Shown piece after piece: positions 9,534 to 18,759 of a stretch of DNA of 64,000 bases; the stretch's first letter is position 1; each line of letters begins with the position of its first letter. Where the stretch lies: assembly GCF_963517015.1 (NCBI RefSeq), contig NZ_CAUQDV010000002.1:248001-312000 (forward strand), written 5' to 3'. Under the pieces are notes generated by a model that saw only the letters and a program-made list of their open reading frames with translations, had not been told where the DNA came from and did not search any database. Source of the DNA: an uncultured Devosia sp. (GTDB lineage Bacteria > Pseudomonadota > Alphaproteobacteria > Rhizobiales > Devosiaceae). The position numbers were made by a program, and so were the translations under genes.

Positions 9534-9921
9534 GATTTTCAGGTGGATCTTCTTAAATTAACCCACTGATTTCATTAGGTGTTCTACTGCGGCACGCCGG
9601 TTGCAAGTCACCCATGTACTACAATCATGATTGCGTCTGGCGAGACTGAGGCGTTGCTCTCCCGTTCCGGGGTCTCCACCTATTCGAAAAGATGGTTTCA
9701 GCGGCCGTTGCTAGCTGGATAGCTAGCTCCATTTTCGTGACATCTTTCCAAGTTGTATCGTCTGCAATGGGGTGGGTAGCGGACTGTCCGGTCTTGAGCG
9801 TCAAACTCGATAAGCGGACACCTAGCCCACGAGGCTTAGGTGTACCCCGCTGCATATCACAGTGAGCGGCCGAGGCCGGCGCCTCAATCCGGGCGCCGAC
9901 CTCTTTTCTTGTCAACGAGGG
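9534..9921. other. Intergenic stretch, no gene recognised
   Basis: I find no convincing reading frame here. A hairpin CGGCGCC/GGCGCCG (9877-9883 with 9892-9898) lies ~25 bases past the stop of the sugar-binding-protein gene and may help end its transcript, although no T-run follows on the minus strand. Fragments such as GCGGAC near 9773 and 9815 look like decayed sequence also seen around 9050-9165. Confidence 0.4.
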
Positions 9922-10863
9922 TCAGTCTGCCAGGGCGAAAGTCTCGAGCTGGCCGGCATTGCTTTCGTCGATCAGCACGCAGTCCATCGAGATCTTCTCG
10001 TCTTCGCCGGTCGAGCCGTCCTTGAGATACTTGTCGGCCAATTCGACCGCCCACTGAGCCTGGCGATAGGCCGGCTGCAGCACGGTCGCGGTGATCTTGC
10101 CCGAGGTGATGGCATCGCGCACGTCGTTGGAACCGTCGAAGCCGACGACGATGACGTCATCGCGGCCAGCCGCTTCCAGCGCCGCAAGCGCGCCCATGGC
10201 CATGGTATCATTGCCGGCAATCACGCCCTTGATGTCGGGATTGGCCTGAAGGATCGATTCCATCTTGGTGAAGGCTTCGGTCTGGCTCCAGTTGGCCGAC
10301 TGCTGCGCGACCATGACGAGGTCTGGATACTGGTCGATCACGTCGTGATAGCCCGACGAGCGGATACCCGCATTGGTGTCGGATTCCTTGCCGGTCAGCT
10401 CGACATAATTGCCAGCTTCGCCCATGGCTTCGACGAACTTTTCGGCACCCAGGGTCGCGCCCTGGTAGTTGTTCGAGACGATCTGCGCCACGGCAACGCC
10501 GGTGGCGTTGATCTCGCGGTCGATCAGGAAGCTGGGAATGCCGGCATCCTTGGCCTTCTGCACGGCAGCGACTGAAGCGTCCGCGCCGGCATTGTCGAGG
10601 ATGATCGCCACGGCGCCCGAAGCGATGGCCGTGTCGAACAGCTCGTTCTGCTTGTTGGCGTCGTCGTCATGCGAATAGACCTGGGTCGTGTAGCCCAGCT
10701 CTTCCGCTTTGGCCTTGGCGCCATCCGCCTCGGCCTTGAAGAAGGGATTGTCATGGCTCGGGGTGATGATCACCACGAGGCCTTCGGCCTGGGCCGGCAT
10801 GGCCAGCGCAACACCAGCCATCGCGCCCATGGCAAGGGCGGCGAGAGTCTTCAGCAGCTTCAT
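9922..10863 (-). CDS. Ribose-type (RbsB-like) sugar ABC transporter binding protein
   Basis: A 313-residue periplasmic binding protein (Peripla_BP_4). It has a clear Sec signal peptide ending AMPAQA, then GLVVIITPSHDNPFFKAEADG, the IILDNAGAD hinge segment, FLIDRE, VIAGNDTMAMGAL and VVGFDG blocks typical of RbsB-like proteins. ATG 10863 is chosen because the signal peptide begins there; the frame stays open upstream. It is separated from the DeoR gene by ~290 bases with its own promoter region, so it may be expressed more strongly than the membrane components. Context suggests D-apiose as ligand (inference). Confidence 0.85.
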   Translation of the reverse strand: MKLLKTLAALAMGAMAGVALAMPAQAEGLVVIITPSHDNPFFKAEADGAKAKAEELGYTTQVYSHDDDANKQNELFDTAIASGAVAIILDNAGADASVAAVQKAKDAGIPSFLIDREINATGVAVAQIVSNNYQGATLGAEKFVEAMGEAGNYVELTGKESDTNAGIRSSGYHDVIDQYPDLVMVAQQSANWSQTEAFTKMESILQANPDIKGVIAGNDTMAMGALAALEAAGRDDVIVVGFDGSNDVRDAITSGKITATVLQPAYRQAQWAVELADKYLKDGSTGEDEKISMDCVLIDESNAGQLETFALAD

Positions 10864-10935
10864 TTTCGTCCTCCAGATGGCCCCTCTCCTCGGAGCCGGT
10901 TCGCAATCGCGGTCTTTTCGACCGTTTCGTATTTT

Positions 10936-10944
10936 TTGCGTTTT
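10936..10944 (-). promoter_or_regulatory. Candidate DeoR operator half-site upstream of the binding-protein gene
   Basis: TTGCGTTTT lies in a T-rich tract ~73 bases upstream of the start at 10863. It resembles the TTGCGAT repeats at 15274-15290 and 15404-15426 in the divergent promoter of the same locus, so control by the DeoR protein is plausible. Confidence 0.4.
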
Positions 10945-11155
10945 CTGATGATTACAAAGCATGCGCAAAGAGTCAATTGATCGACGTCGTTTTACTTCGA
11001 CCAGACTTTCGCCTGCTGCAGCAACAGGTGACCGTCGATGCTAACCGTATGCTAGCCAATTGGGGCAACAGGTCACTGCGGATCGAAGGTCATGCTAACC
11101 CCGGCCGCAGCCATCTGGCAGCCGCCCGCAAGAAGTCGTCCAGCATGCTTGCGTG

Positions 11156-11995
11156 CTAGTGAGCCACCAGGACCCTGATGCCGCGCCGCTCGAATTCGCG
11201 CTGGTCTTCATCGCGAATGCCGTCATCGGTAATGAAGCCGGCGATCAGGTCGATCGGTCCAAGCGAAGAGAAAGATGTGCGGCCAATCTTGGTGCTGTCG
11301 GCCACCAGATAGACTTTCGACGCCGCCTTGATCATGGCACGCTTGACGTAAAGGTCTGCCATTGCTGGAAAAGTCAGACCAGCCTCGAAGGAGACGGCAG
11401 CGGTGGCGAGGAACAGCTTCTCGGCGAAAATGCCCTCGAAAAAATCCCCCGACTTTTCGCCGGTCAACGACAGGGTCGGCGCCTTGAACAGCCCGCCCGA
11501 CATATGCACCGTCATCGACGGCAAGGCACCCAGCAGCAGCGCTATATTGATCGAATTGGTGATGACATTGAGGCTGTCATGGCCGGTCAGGCTGTTGGCG
11601 ATCTCGGTCGTGGTCGAACCGGAGTCAAGGATGATGGTTTCGCCATGACCGACTAAACCCGCGGCAGCCCTGCCGATTTTCTTCTTGGCATCCATATTGG
11701 TCAGGTGGTGCAGCGACATCGACTGCACCTGTTGCGGCATGGATTTGAGATAGGCCCCGCCATGCTCGCGCACCACGTAACCATCATTGTCCAGCCGCTC
11801 GAGATCCTGGCGGATGGTGGCTTCCGACACCGCGAAGGCCACCGAGAGGTCGCGAACGCGGGCACTGCCTTCCTCCTGCAGCCACTCAAGAATTTTCATG
11901 CGGCGCGGTTCTGCCAGCAGGTTCTGTCGCGATGCATCACCCGCGGGCTTGCGGCTTTTGCGCTTGGTTTCGCCTGCTGGCTTGGTCTCGGCCAA
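11156..11995 (-). CDS. DeoR family regulator of the sugar locus
   Basis: A 279-residue DeoR/GlpR-type repressor. After a basic ~25-residue extension comes the HTH (RRMKILEWLQEEGSARV, SEATIRQDLERLDNDGYV.R.HGG), then the DeoR C-terminal sensor with IILDSGSTTTEIA and NVITNSI.IALLL blocks. Family members bind phosphorylated sugars. It lies 28 bases downstream of the permease gene, in the same minus-strand operon. TTGCGAT-type repeats near 10936, 15274 and 15404 are its likely targets, and a sugar phosphate made by the FGGY kinase is the likely inducer (inference). Confidence 0.85.
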   Translation of the reverse strand: MAETKPAGETKRKSRKPAGDASRQNLLAEPRRMKILEWLQEEGSARVRDLSVAFAVSEATIRQDLERLDNDGYVVREHGGAYLKSMPQQVQSMSLHHLTNMDAKKKIGRAAAGLVGHGETIILDSGSTTTEIANSLTGHDSLNVITNSINIALLLGALPSMTVHMSGGLFKAPTLSLTGEKSGDFFEGIFAEKLFLATAAVSFEAGLTFPAMADLYVKRAMIKAASKVYLVADSTKIGRTSFSSLGPIDLIAGFITDDGIRDEDQREFERRGIRVLVAH

Positions 11996-12023
11996 ATCCT
12001 GATCTCCCGGCTAAACCTGATAG

Positions 12024-13076
12024 CTAGCCTTGGCGCGTGTTGGCGGCAAGCTTGCGCTGCAATTGATCGAGCACAACAGCGGCGATAATCACAAGTCCTT
12101 TGATCACCATTTGCCAGAATTCGCTGACACCCATCATCACCAGCCCGTCGCTGAGCACGCCGATAACGAAGGCGCCGATGATCGTGCCGCCAATCAAACC
12201 CCTGCCGCCACTCAAGGAAGTACCGCCCAGGACAGCTGCCGCAATGGCGTTGAGCTCGAAGGTTTCGCCGCTGGCAGGATGGGAGGCCACGAGCTGGGAG
12301 GAGACGATCAGCCCGACCACGGCGGCGCAGAAACCCGAGATCATGTAAACGGCGATCTTGACCCGGTCGACCCGCACGCCACTCAGCGCTGCGGCGCGTT
12401 CATTGCCGCCCACGGCATAGACCTTGCGACCGAAGGGCGTGCGCTGGGCGACATAGGCCGCAATCAGCGCCATGATGACGAGGATGATGACCGAGAGCGG
12501 AATGCCCAGCAGATTTCCCGAGCCGATAATGGGATAGCCCTGGTTCTCCAGCTCCGGCTTGCCGACGAGGTTGGAAAAAGTCGCACCACCGGACAGCAGC
12601 AGGGCCGCGCCGCGCGCCACGTAAAGCGTGCCAAGCGTCGCAATGAAGGGCGCCACGCTCAGCTTTGTTATGAGAAAGCCGTTGACCGCGCCGATGGCCG
12701 TGCCCACCGCCAGGGCAATCAGGATGACCTCGATCACGCTGGGATAAAGCACCACGCCGAACATGGGCAAGGGAATGCCATGCAACAACAATCCCCCGGC
12801 CACCATGCCGGTCAGGCCGACGATCGAACCCACGGACAGATCGATGCCGCCCGTCAGGATGACATAGGTCATGCCTATGGCGAGGATGGCATTGATGGCC
12901 ACATGCTTGGAGATGATCACCGCATTGGCCACCGAAACGAAGTTGGGGGCCATGAAGGCAAAGAACAGCGTCACCGCGATCAGGGCGATGAAGGTGCGCA
13001 GCTTGAGGATCAGCATCAGGGCGGATTGATTGCCGGTCGGGCCAGTGTTTGCAGTCGCGTGGGCAGTGGACATCAT
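12024..13076 (-). CDS. RbsC-like sugar ABC transporter permease
   Basis: A 350-residue inner-membrane permease of the BPD_transp_2 (ribose/xylose) family with about ten hydrophobic segments. Landmarks are GMTYVILTGGIDLSVGS near residue 70, a cytoplasmic GRKVYAVGGNERAAALSGV coupling segment (~220) and the ALAGV-like GGTSLSGGRG (~290). It starts six bases after the ATPase stop. It forms the translocation path with the double ATPase (13083-14600) and the binding protein. Confidence 0.88.
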   Translation of the reverse strand: MMSTAHATANTGPTGNQSALMLILKLRTFIALIAVTLFFAFMAPNFVSVANAVIISKHVAINAILAIGMTYVILTGGIDLSVGSIVGLTGMVAGGLLLHGIPLPMFGVVLYPSVIEVILIALAVGTAIGAVNGFLITKLSVAPFIATLGTLYVARGAALLLSGGATFSNLVGKPELENQGYPIIGSGNLLGIPLSVIILVIMALIAAYVAQRTPFGRKVYAVGGNERAAALSGVRVDRVKIAVYMISGFCAAVVGLIVSSQLVASHPASGETFELNAIAAAVLGGTSLSGGRGLIGGTIIGAFVIGVLSDGLVMMGVSEFWQMVIKGLVIIAAVVLDQLQRKLAANTRQG

Positions 13077-13082
13077 GGTCTC

Positions 13083-14600
13083 TCAGGCTGCGGAGTCGAG
13101 TTTGATGGTGGAAGCGCGCACCAGCGCCTCGTCGGTAGCGTCTTCGGCGCGCAGATCTGCGGTGATCCGGCCATAGGCCATGACCAGGATGCGGTCGGCC
13201 ACGGCATGGGTCTCTTTGAGATCGGAGGTGGTATAGACCACGGCGAGGCCGCTATCGGCCAGGTCGCGCATGGTCGAGAACACTTCGGCCTTGGCGCCGA
13301 TATCGATGCCGCGGCTGGGCTCGTCGAGCAGCAGCACGCGCGGCTGGGTGAGCAGCGACTTGCCGATCACCACCTTTTGCTGATTGCCGCCCGACAACGA
13401 GGTGATCGGGGCGTCGGCGCTGGAGGTCTTGATATGCAGCTGACCGATTACCTCAGCCAGCAGGGGCTTTTCCGCAGCTCTGGAGATGGACAGGAAGCGC
13501 GTGAAGCGGCGGAGACTGGCGAGGCCCAGATTGCCGCCAACGCTGAGATTTTGTACCAGGCCGTCACGCTGCCGATCCTCGGGCACCAGCAACAGGCCCT
13601 CCTTCATGCGGCGGCTGACGGAGTGGCCGGCCAGTTCACGGCCATCCAGCTTCACCGAGCCCTTGGCGCCAGCGCGCAGGCCATAGAGGCTTTCGAACAG
13701 TTCGGTGCGCCCTGCCCCCAGCAGGCCGTAGATGGCGGTGATTTCGCCGGTGCGGAAGGAGACCGAAACATCATCCACCGCCAGCCCTGTCCCGCGCCGC
13801 GGCAGGCTGAGATTGTTGACTTGCAAGATAGCGGGACCGGGTGGCGCGGCAGGCGGACGCTTGGCCACAACCTCGCCCGCGCCCAGCATTTTCTCGATGA
13901 TCCAGGGAATGGACACCTGGTCGCGTGGCGCCGATGCAGCAAGGCGACCGTCGCGCAAGACGGTGAAATAGTCGCCGATGCGGATCAGCTCCTCGAGGCG
14001 GTGCGAGATATAGATGATGGCGACGCCGGCGCGCTTGAGTTCGCCGATAACCTTGAACAGCACTTCCACTTCCGATGCCGACAGCGCCGAAGTCGGCTCA
14101 TCCATGATCAGGATGCGGGCATCTTCGGCCAGGGCCTTGGCGATTTCGACGATCTGCTGCTGGCCGATCATCAGGTCGCTGACCTCGGCGTCAGGGTCGA
14201 TCTCATGCTCGAGGCGCTTGAGCAGCTCGGCGGCGCGCGCCTTCTGTGCGGCGCGATCGATATGAAAGCCGGCCTTGGTGATGTCGCGGCCGAGAAAGAT
14301 ATTCTCGGTGACGCTCATATTGGGGCAGAGATTGAGCTCCTGGAAGACGATGCCGATACCCTTGCTGGCGGCATCGCGGATCGAGGAGAAGCTTACCTTT
14401 TCGCCATTCATGGTGATCGTGCCCAGCGTCGGCCGCTCGACGCCGGCGAGGATTTTCATCAGCGTCGACTTACCAGCGCCATTCTCGCCGATCAGCACGT
14501 TGACCGATCCCGCATGCACGTCGAAATCGACATCCTGCAGCGCGACCGTGCCGGGGAATGCCTTGGTTATCGCCAGAGCGCTGAGGACCACGTCGCTCAT
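13083..14600 (-). CDS. RbsA-like sugar ABC transporter ATPase (two ABC domains)
   Basis: A 505-residue duplicated ABC ATPase. Domain 1 (~1-235) has Walker A GENGAGKST, a degenerate signature (LMIGQQQIVEIAKAL) and Walker B ILIMDEPTSAL. Domain 2 (~255-500) has a degenerate P-loop (GLLGAGRTEL), signature LSGGNQQKVVIGKSL and VLLLDEPSRGIDIG. This asymmetry is normal for RbsA/XylG/MglA. Its start overlaps the DUF2291 stop (ATGA), so the two are translationally coupled. It powers sugar import. Confidence 0.9.
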   Translation of the reverse strand: MSDVVLSALAITKAFPGTVALQDVDFDVHAGSVNVLIGENGAGKSTLMKILAGVERPTLGTITMNGEKVSFSSIRDAASKGIGIVFQELNLCPNMSVTENIFLGRDITKAGFHIDRAAQKARAAELLKRLEHEIDPDAEVSDLMIGQQQIVEIAKALAEDARILIMDEPTSALSASEVEVLFKVIGELKRAGVAIIYISHRLEELIRIGDYFTVLRDGRLAASAPRDQVSIPWIIEKMLGAGEVVAKRPPAAPPGPAILQVNNLSLPRRGTGLAVDDVSVSFRTGEITAIYGLLGAGRTELFESLYGLRAGAKGSVKLDGRELAGHSVSRRMKEGLLLVPEDRQRDGLVQNLSVGGNLGLASLRRFTRFLSISRAAEKPLLAEVIGQLHIKTSSADAPITSLSGGNQQKVVIGKSLLTQPRVLLLDEPSRGIDIGAKAEVFSTMRDLADSGLAVVYTTSDLKETHAVADRILVMAYGRITADLRAEDATDEALVRASTIKLDSAA

Positions 14601-15229
14601 GGCGCAGCCTTTTCTAGCGTAGTGGGGGTCACAAGCAGCTTGTCCGATGCTCCCGCGACGCTGATCGAGCCGGTGAAATTCACCGTATCCCCGACAGCGA
14701 TGGCTTCGACATTGCCCGCAAAACCTGCCAGGGCGAGCGCGGTCAGCGCCTTGCCGGCATTGGCATATTCGATCTGGTTGGTGAAATCCTTGAAGGCCAC
14801 GAAGGGCAAGGCGTCGCGCACGGCATTGCCCCGGATCACCGGCCCGATCTGCAACACCACGGGGTCAGAAATACCCTCGACCGTGACATCGAGCGTTCCG
14901 GCCCGCGACTCGGTATTCTTGGCCACAACCGTCCCGCTGCCCGAAACGATGAAGCTCCAGGGCGAGCCTTCGCCAGCGCGATAGCCAAAACTTGTCCCCG
15001 CCCCCGTCAAGTCGCTTATGATGGCCGGAATGACTTCGGCAGCCGGCCGCGCGGAAGAGGAGAAATGCGGCAGGGCCTGCGCGGTCCAGATGCCTTGGGC
15101 ATAGTCTGCGGCATCGAAACCGACCGGGGCGGCCGCTTCCTGGTCGGCAATTTGCACGATCTTGCAGCCCGCCAGCGGTAGGGCAGCAGCAAAGGCCAGG
15201 ACCAGAAAGGCCACGCGCCGGTTGAACAT
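14597..15229 (-). CDS. DUF2291 lipoprotein, partner of the sugar transporter
   Basis: A 210-residue lipoprotein: basic N-terminus, hydrophobic stretch, then lipobox LAGC with the acylated Cys near residue 22. The rest matches DUF2291 proteins, which are commonly found beside RbsABC-type transporters; their role is not established. ATG 15229 is preferred over an in-frame ATG at 15253 because a GAGGAG ribosome site precedes it by about 8 bases. It is the first gene of the minus-strand operon. Confidence 0.8.
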   Translation of the reverse strand: MFNRRVAFLVLAFAAALPLAGCKIVQIADQEAAAPVGFDAADYAQGIWTAQALPHFSSSARPAAEVIPAIISDLTGAGTSFGYRAGEGSPWSFIVSGSGTVVAKNTESRAGTLDVTVEGISDPVVLQIGPVIRGNAVRDALPFVAFKDFTNQIEYANAGKALTALALAGFAGNVEAIAVGDTVNFTGSISVAGASDKLLVTPTTLEKAAP

Positions 15230-15273
15230 CGATAGAACTCCTCGTCTCGCCAATCACACGACCGTTCGGTTCA

Positions 15274-15290
15274 TTGCGATTTTTTGCGAT
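15274..15290 (-). promoter_or_regulatory. Tandem TTGCGAT repeats, candidate DeoR operator of the transporter operon
   Basis: TTGCGAT occurs at 15274-15280 and again at 15284-15290, a 10-base period that places both on the same face of the helix, ~45 bases upstream of the DUF2291 start. Similar repeats occur at 15404-15426 and 10936. Binding by the DeoR protein is inferred. Confidence 0.5.
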
Positions 15291-15403
15291 TTTGATATTT
15301 GTGGGCAGGAAAATGGCCAGTGTCAATGCTCGAAAGCTAGGCCTTAAACACTTCGCTTTAAGTTATCCCATTGGATATCAATGACTTAGATAAATCCGCA
15401 GAA

Positions 15404-15426
15404 ATCGCAAATTTTCTCATTGCGAG
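15404..15426 (+). promoter_or_regulatory. Inverted TTGCGA(T/G) pair, candidate DeoR operator of the catabolic operon
   Basis: ATCGCAA (15404-15410) and TTGCGAG (15420-15426) form an imperfect inverted repeat ~75 bases upstream of the transketolase start. The motif matches the tandem repeats on the other side of this divergent promoter region. Confidence 0.45.
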
Positions 15427-15500
15427 TAACAGGGCGCGGCGTTAGGTTTTCCGCAACAATGCCCGACCGGCTCCCGCACCCTGTGCGACAGGAAAGACAA

Positions 15501-16340
15501 GTGTCCCTTACCGCTCCCGCTCTTCGCAACGACACCCTCGCCACGATTGCCGAGAAGGCGCTGTGGATTCGTCGCCGCAGCTTCCAGATGGTCTATGAGG
15601 CCCAGCAAGGTCATCCCGGCGGCGACTTCAGTGCCACCGACGCGCTGGCGACTCTCTACTTCGGCGTGATGCGCTATGATCCGAGCAAGCCGAACGATCC
15701 GGGTCGTGACCGCTTCGTGATGAGCAAGGGCCATTGCACGGGCGCCTTCTATGCCGTTCTGGCGGCCGCCGGGTATTTTCCCGAAGACGATCTCAAGACC
15801 TATATGGAGCCCTTGAGCAAGCTCAACGGCCACCCCAACCGCAACTACCTACCCGGCGTCGAGACCAATACCGGCCCGCTTGGACATGGCCTGCCGGTGG
15901 CGCTGGGAATTGCTATTGCTGGCCAGATGGATAGCAAGGACTTCCGCACATTCGTGATGACGGGCGACGGCGAACTTCAGGAAGGCAGCAACTGGGAAGC
16001 AGCCCTCACCGCCGGCCATCGCAAGCTGGAAAACCTGACGCTGATCATCGATCGCAATCGCCTGCAGCAGGGTGCGCGGACCGAGGAAACCGCCTCGCTC
16101 GACCCGCTCGACGACAAGTGGCACGCTTTCGGCTGGCATGTCGAAATGGTCGACGGCCACGATTATGAACAGCTTTTGAACGTCTTGTCAGCATCGCCCA
16201 AGGGTCGCGGCAAGCCGCTCTGCGTCATCGCCAACACCTTCAAGGGCAAGGGCGTCAGCTTCATGCATGACAATGTTGCCTGGCACCACGGCGTGCCCAC
16301 CAAGGAACAATATGAACAAGCCATGGCGGAACTGGTCTGA
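15501..16340 (+). CDS. Transketolase N-terminal subunit (ThDP-binding); candidate apulose-4-phosphate transketolase subunit
   Basis: A 279-residue protein equal to the N-terminal third of transketolase. It has GHPGGDFSATDALATLY, the H-rich GHGLPVALGIAIA, and the ThDP-Mg motif GDGELQEGSNWEA followed by LIIDRN. GTG 15501 is chosen because AGGAAAG precedes it by 7 bases; ATG 15459 is in frame but has no ribosome site. The stop overlaps the C-terminal subunit start by one base. Split transketolases beside an FGGY kinase and a TIM-barrel isomerase match the AptAB layout of the D-apiose pathway; the substrate is inferred. Confidence 0.85.
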   Translation: MSLTAPALRNDTLATIAEKALWIRRRSFQMVYEAQQGHPGGDFSATDALATLYFGVMRYDPSKPNDPGRDRFVMSKGHCTGAFYAVLAAAGYFPEDDLKTYMEPLSKLNGHPNRNYLPGVETNTGPLGHGLPVALGIAIAGQMDSKDFRTFVMTGDGELQEGSNWEAALTAGHRKLENLTLIIDRNRLQQGARTEETASLDPLDDKWHAFGWHVEMVDGHDYEQLLNVLSASPKGRGKPLCVIANTFKGKGVSFMHDNVAWHHGVPTKEQYEQAMAELV

Positions 16341-17296
16341 TGAGCGCTGCAGCCCCCAATAAAGCCGGCATGTTCGACTGCCGCGACAGCTTCGCCGCCA
16401 CCATCGAGGCCCTGGCCGAAGCCGATGATCGCATCGTCACCGTAGTCAGCGACAGTGTCGGTTCGTCAAAGCTGGGCGGTTTCCGCAAGAAATGGCCCGA
16501 GCGCATGGTCAATGTCGGCATTGCCGAGCAAACCGTTGTCGCCGTCGGCGCGGGGCTCGCCAATGGCGGCAAGATCCCATTCGTTTCCGCCGCGTCCTGC
16601 TTCCTGACTGCCCGCTCGCTCGAGCAGATCAAGGCCGACATTGCCTATTCCAATGTCAATGTGAAGCTGATCGGCCAGTCATCGGGCGTTGCCTATGGCG
16701 AGCTCGGCCCCACCCACCATTCCATCGAGGACATGGCCTGGCTGCGGCTCCTGACCAATCTCACCATCATCGTCCCCGCCGATCCCTGGCAGACCGAGCA
16801 GGCCATCCGCGCTGCGGCAGCCCATGACGGCCCGGTCTATGTCCGCGTCAGCCGCATGCCCGTTCCTGCGCTTGAGCGCAGCAACACCAGCTTTGAGATC
16901 GGCAAGGCCGAGACGCTGGTTGACGGCACAGATGCGACCATCATCGCCAATGGCACCATGGTGCATCGCGCTGTCGCCGCTGCAAAAACGCTCGCCGCTG
17001 AAGGCGTGTCCGCCCGCGTCGTCAATCTCGCCACCATCAGCCCGCTTGATGAAGCCGCCATTCTGGCGGCCGCTGAAACCGGCGCCATCGTCACGGTGGA
17101 AGAAGGCAATATCCGTGGCGGTCTGGGCGGCGCTGTCGCCGAGGTCGTCACGGCCAACGATCCGGTTCCCATGCGGATCATGGGCTTCCCCGGCTTCGTG
17201 CCCACCGGTTCGGCCGAATTCCTGATGGAGCATTTCGGCCTCACCGAAACCGGCATTGCCGATGCCGTCCGCCAGACCATTGCGCGCAAGAAATGA
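16340..17296 (+). CDS. Transketolase C-terminal subunit; candidate apulose-4-phosphate transketolase subunit
   Basis: A 318-residue protein with the pyrimidine-binding and C-terminal domains of transketolase. VNVGIAEQTVV supplies the catalytic glutamate that activates ThDP, PTHHSIEDMAWLR matches the substrate-loop histidines, and a Transketolase_C domain (~190-310) carries VTVEEGNI.GGLG. It forms the active heterodimer with the preceding subunit and overlaps the kinase gene by four bases. The pair would split apulose-4-phosphate to dihydroxyacetone phosphate plus a two-carbon transfer if the apiose reading is right. Confidence 0.85.
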   Translation: MSAAAPNKAGMFDCRDSFAATIEALAEADDRIVTVVSDSVGSSKLGGFRKKWPERMVNVGIAEQTVVAVGAGLANGGKIPFVSAASCFLTARSLEQIKADIAYSNVNVKLIGQSSGVAYGELGPTHHSIEDMAWLRLLTNLTIIVPADPWQTEQAIRAAAAHDGPVYVRVSRMPVPALERSNTSFEIGKAETLVDGTDATIIANGTMVHRAVAAAKTLAAEGVSARVVNLATISPLDEAAILAAAETGAIVTVEEGNIRGGLGGAVAEVVTANDPVPMRIMGFPGFVPTGSAEFLMEHFGLTETGIADAVRQTIARKK

Positions 17297-18759
17297 GCGG
17301 ACACGGCCTCGTCCTCGCCATTGACCAGGGCACGACTAATACCAAGGCGCTGCTCGTCGGCGCCGATGGGCGTGTGCATCAACAGGCCTCCGTGCCCAAT
17401 GTGGTGACCTATCCGCAGTCCGGCTGGGCCGAGCAATCGGCCGTGGAACTGGTCAAAGGCGTCGATCAGGTCATTGCCGAAGTGGTCGAAAAGGCCGGCG
17501 GCGCGGACATCCTTGCTGTCGCCATTTCCAACCAGCGAGAGTCGATCCTCGTCTGGGACGCCGCAACAGGCGAGCCGATCGGTCCCTGCGTCATCTGGCA
17601 ATGCCGCCGCTCGGCGCCCAAATGCGATGCCCTGCGCGCAGCCGGTCATGCCGAAATGATCGAAGCCCGGACCGGCCTGGCGCTTGACCCGCTCTTCCCA
17701 GCCGGCAAGATCGCCTGGCTGCTCGACAATATCCCGAGTGCCCGCCAACGTGCCGCAAAAGGCGAACTGCGTGCCGGCACGGTCGATAGCTGGCTGTTGT
17801 GGAATTTCACCGGCGGCACGGTCCACGCGACAGATCATTCCAACGCTTCGCGCACGCAGTTGTTCAACACCGAGACCCTGGCTTGGGACGGGGAGCTTTG
17901 CGCGCTGTTTGACGTGCCGATGTCGCTGCTGCCTGAAGTGCGCTCGTCGGATAGCCACTTTGCCCAGATTGCTGCCGGACCGCTTGCCGGCACGCCGATC
18001 AATGCGATGATCGGCGATTCCCATGCTGCTCTCTTCGGCCACGGTGTGCGCGCGCCCGGCACGGTCAAGGCCACCTATGGCACCGGCACCTCGTTGATGA
18101 CCCTAACTGGCGAGCGCGTGTTGTCGCGCAACGGCCTGTCGAGCACGATTGCCTGGAGCCAGGATGGCACGGTCGCCCATGCGCTCGAGGGCAATATCTC
18201 GGTTTCCGGCCAGGCTGCCGCCTTCATGGCGCAATTGCTTGGCCTCGCCGATGCTGCGGTCCTGTCCGAGCTTGCTCAAAGCGTGCCGGACAGCAATGGC
18301 GCCGCCTTCGTTCCAGCGCTAGTTGGCCTTGGCGCGCCCCATTGGCGGGCCGATGCGCGCGGCACGATCACCGGCCTTGCCCTCGGCACCACGCCAGCCC
18401 ATCTCGCCCGCGCTGCGCTCGAAGCCATAGCCTTTCAGGTTGCCGACGTCTTTGCCGCGATGGAACAGGACATGGGTGCACCCATGGGCGAACTACGCGC
18501 CGACGGCGGCGCCTCGCGCAATGGCTTCCTGATGCAATTTCAAGCCGACGTCCTCGGTCGCTCGGTGGCCACGGCCGCGGCGCCGGAAGTCAGCGCATTG
18601 GGCGCCGCTGCCCTCGCCTTTGGCCGCCTTGGCATCGCCATGACGCCCGTTCCGGCCGCTGGCCGCCACGGGCCGGCGATGGACGAGCAAAGCCGCAAAC
18701 ATCACCTGGCGCGCTGGCACCGTGCCATCGACCAGACACTAGCAGGAGGAACCCCATGA
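17293..18759 (+). CDS. FGGY-family sugar kinase; candidate D-apulose kinase
   Basis: A 488-residue FGGY kinase, glycerol-kinase-like. Domain I begins LAIDQGTTNTKALLV (phosphate-1 loop), followed by GWAEQ, AISNQRES and IWQCRR; domain II has GTGTSLM, ALEGNISVSGQA and the adenosine-site DGGASRNGFLMQFQADVLG. The length is typical. It sits between the transketolase pair and the isomerase with overlaps at both ends. Among known pathways, isomerase + FGGY kinase + two-part transketolase fits D-apiose (ApsI, ApsK, AptAB). Other branched or four/five-carbon ketoses remain possible. Confidence 0.85.
   Translation: MSGHGLVLAIDQGTTNTKALLVGADGRVHQQASVPNVVTYPQSGWAEQSAVELVKGVDQVIAEVVEKAGGADILAVAISNQRESILVWDAATGEPIGPCVIWQCRRSAPKCDALRAAGHAEMIEARTGLALDPLFPAGKIAWLLDNIPSARQRAAKGELRAGTVDSWLLWNFTGGTVHATDHSNASRTQLFNTETLAWDGELCALFDVPMSLLPEVRSSDSHFAQIAAGPLAGTPINAMIGDSHAALFGHGVRAPGTVKATYGTGTSLMTLTGERVLSRNGLSSTIAWSQDGTVAHALEGNISVSGQAAAFMAQLLGLADAAVLSELAQSVPDSNGAAFVPALVGLGAPHWRADARGTITGLALGTTPAHLARAALEAIAFQVADVFAAMEQDMGAPMGELRADGGASRNGFLMQFQADVLGRSVATAAAPEVSALGAAALAFGRLGIAMTPVPAAGRHGPAMDEQSRKHHLARWHRAIDQTLAGGTP

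Noticed and set aside
12030..14984. A 984-codon open frame on the plus strand
   Set aside because: It lies antisense to the permease and ATPase genes, is rich in His/Gln/Asp as expected of a shadow frame in GC-rich DNA, and has no recognisable domain.
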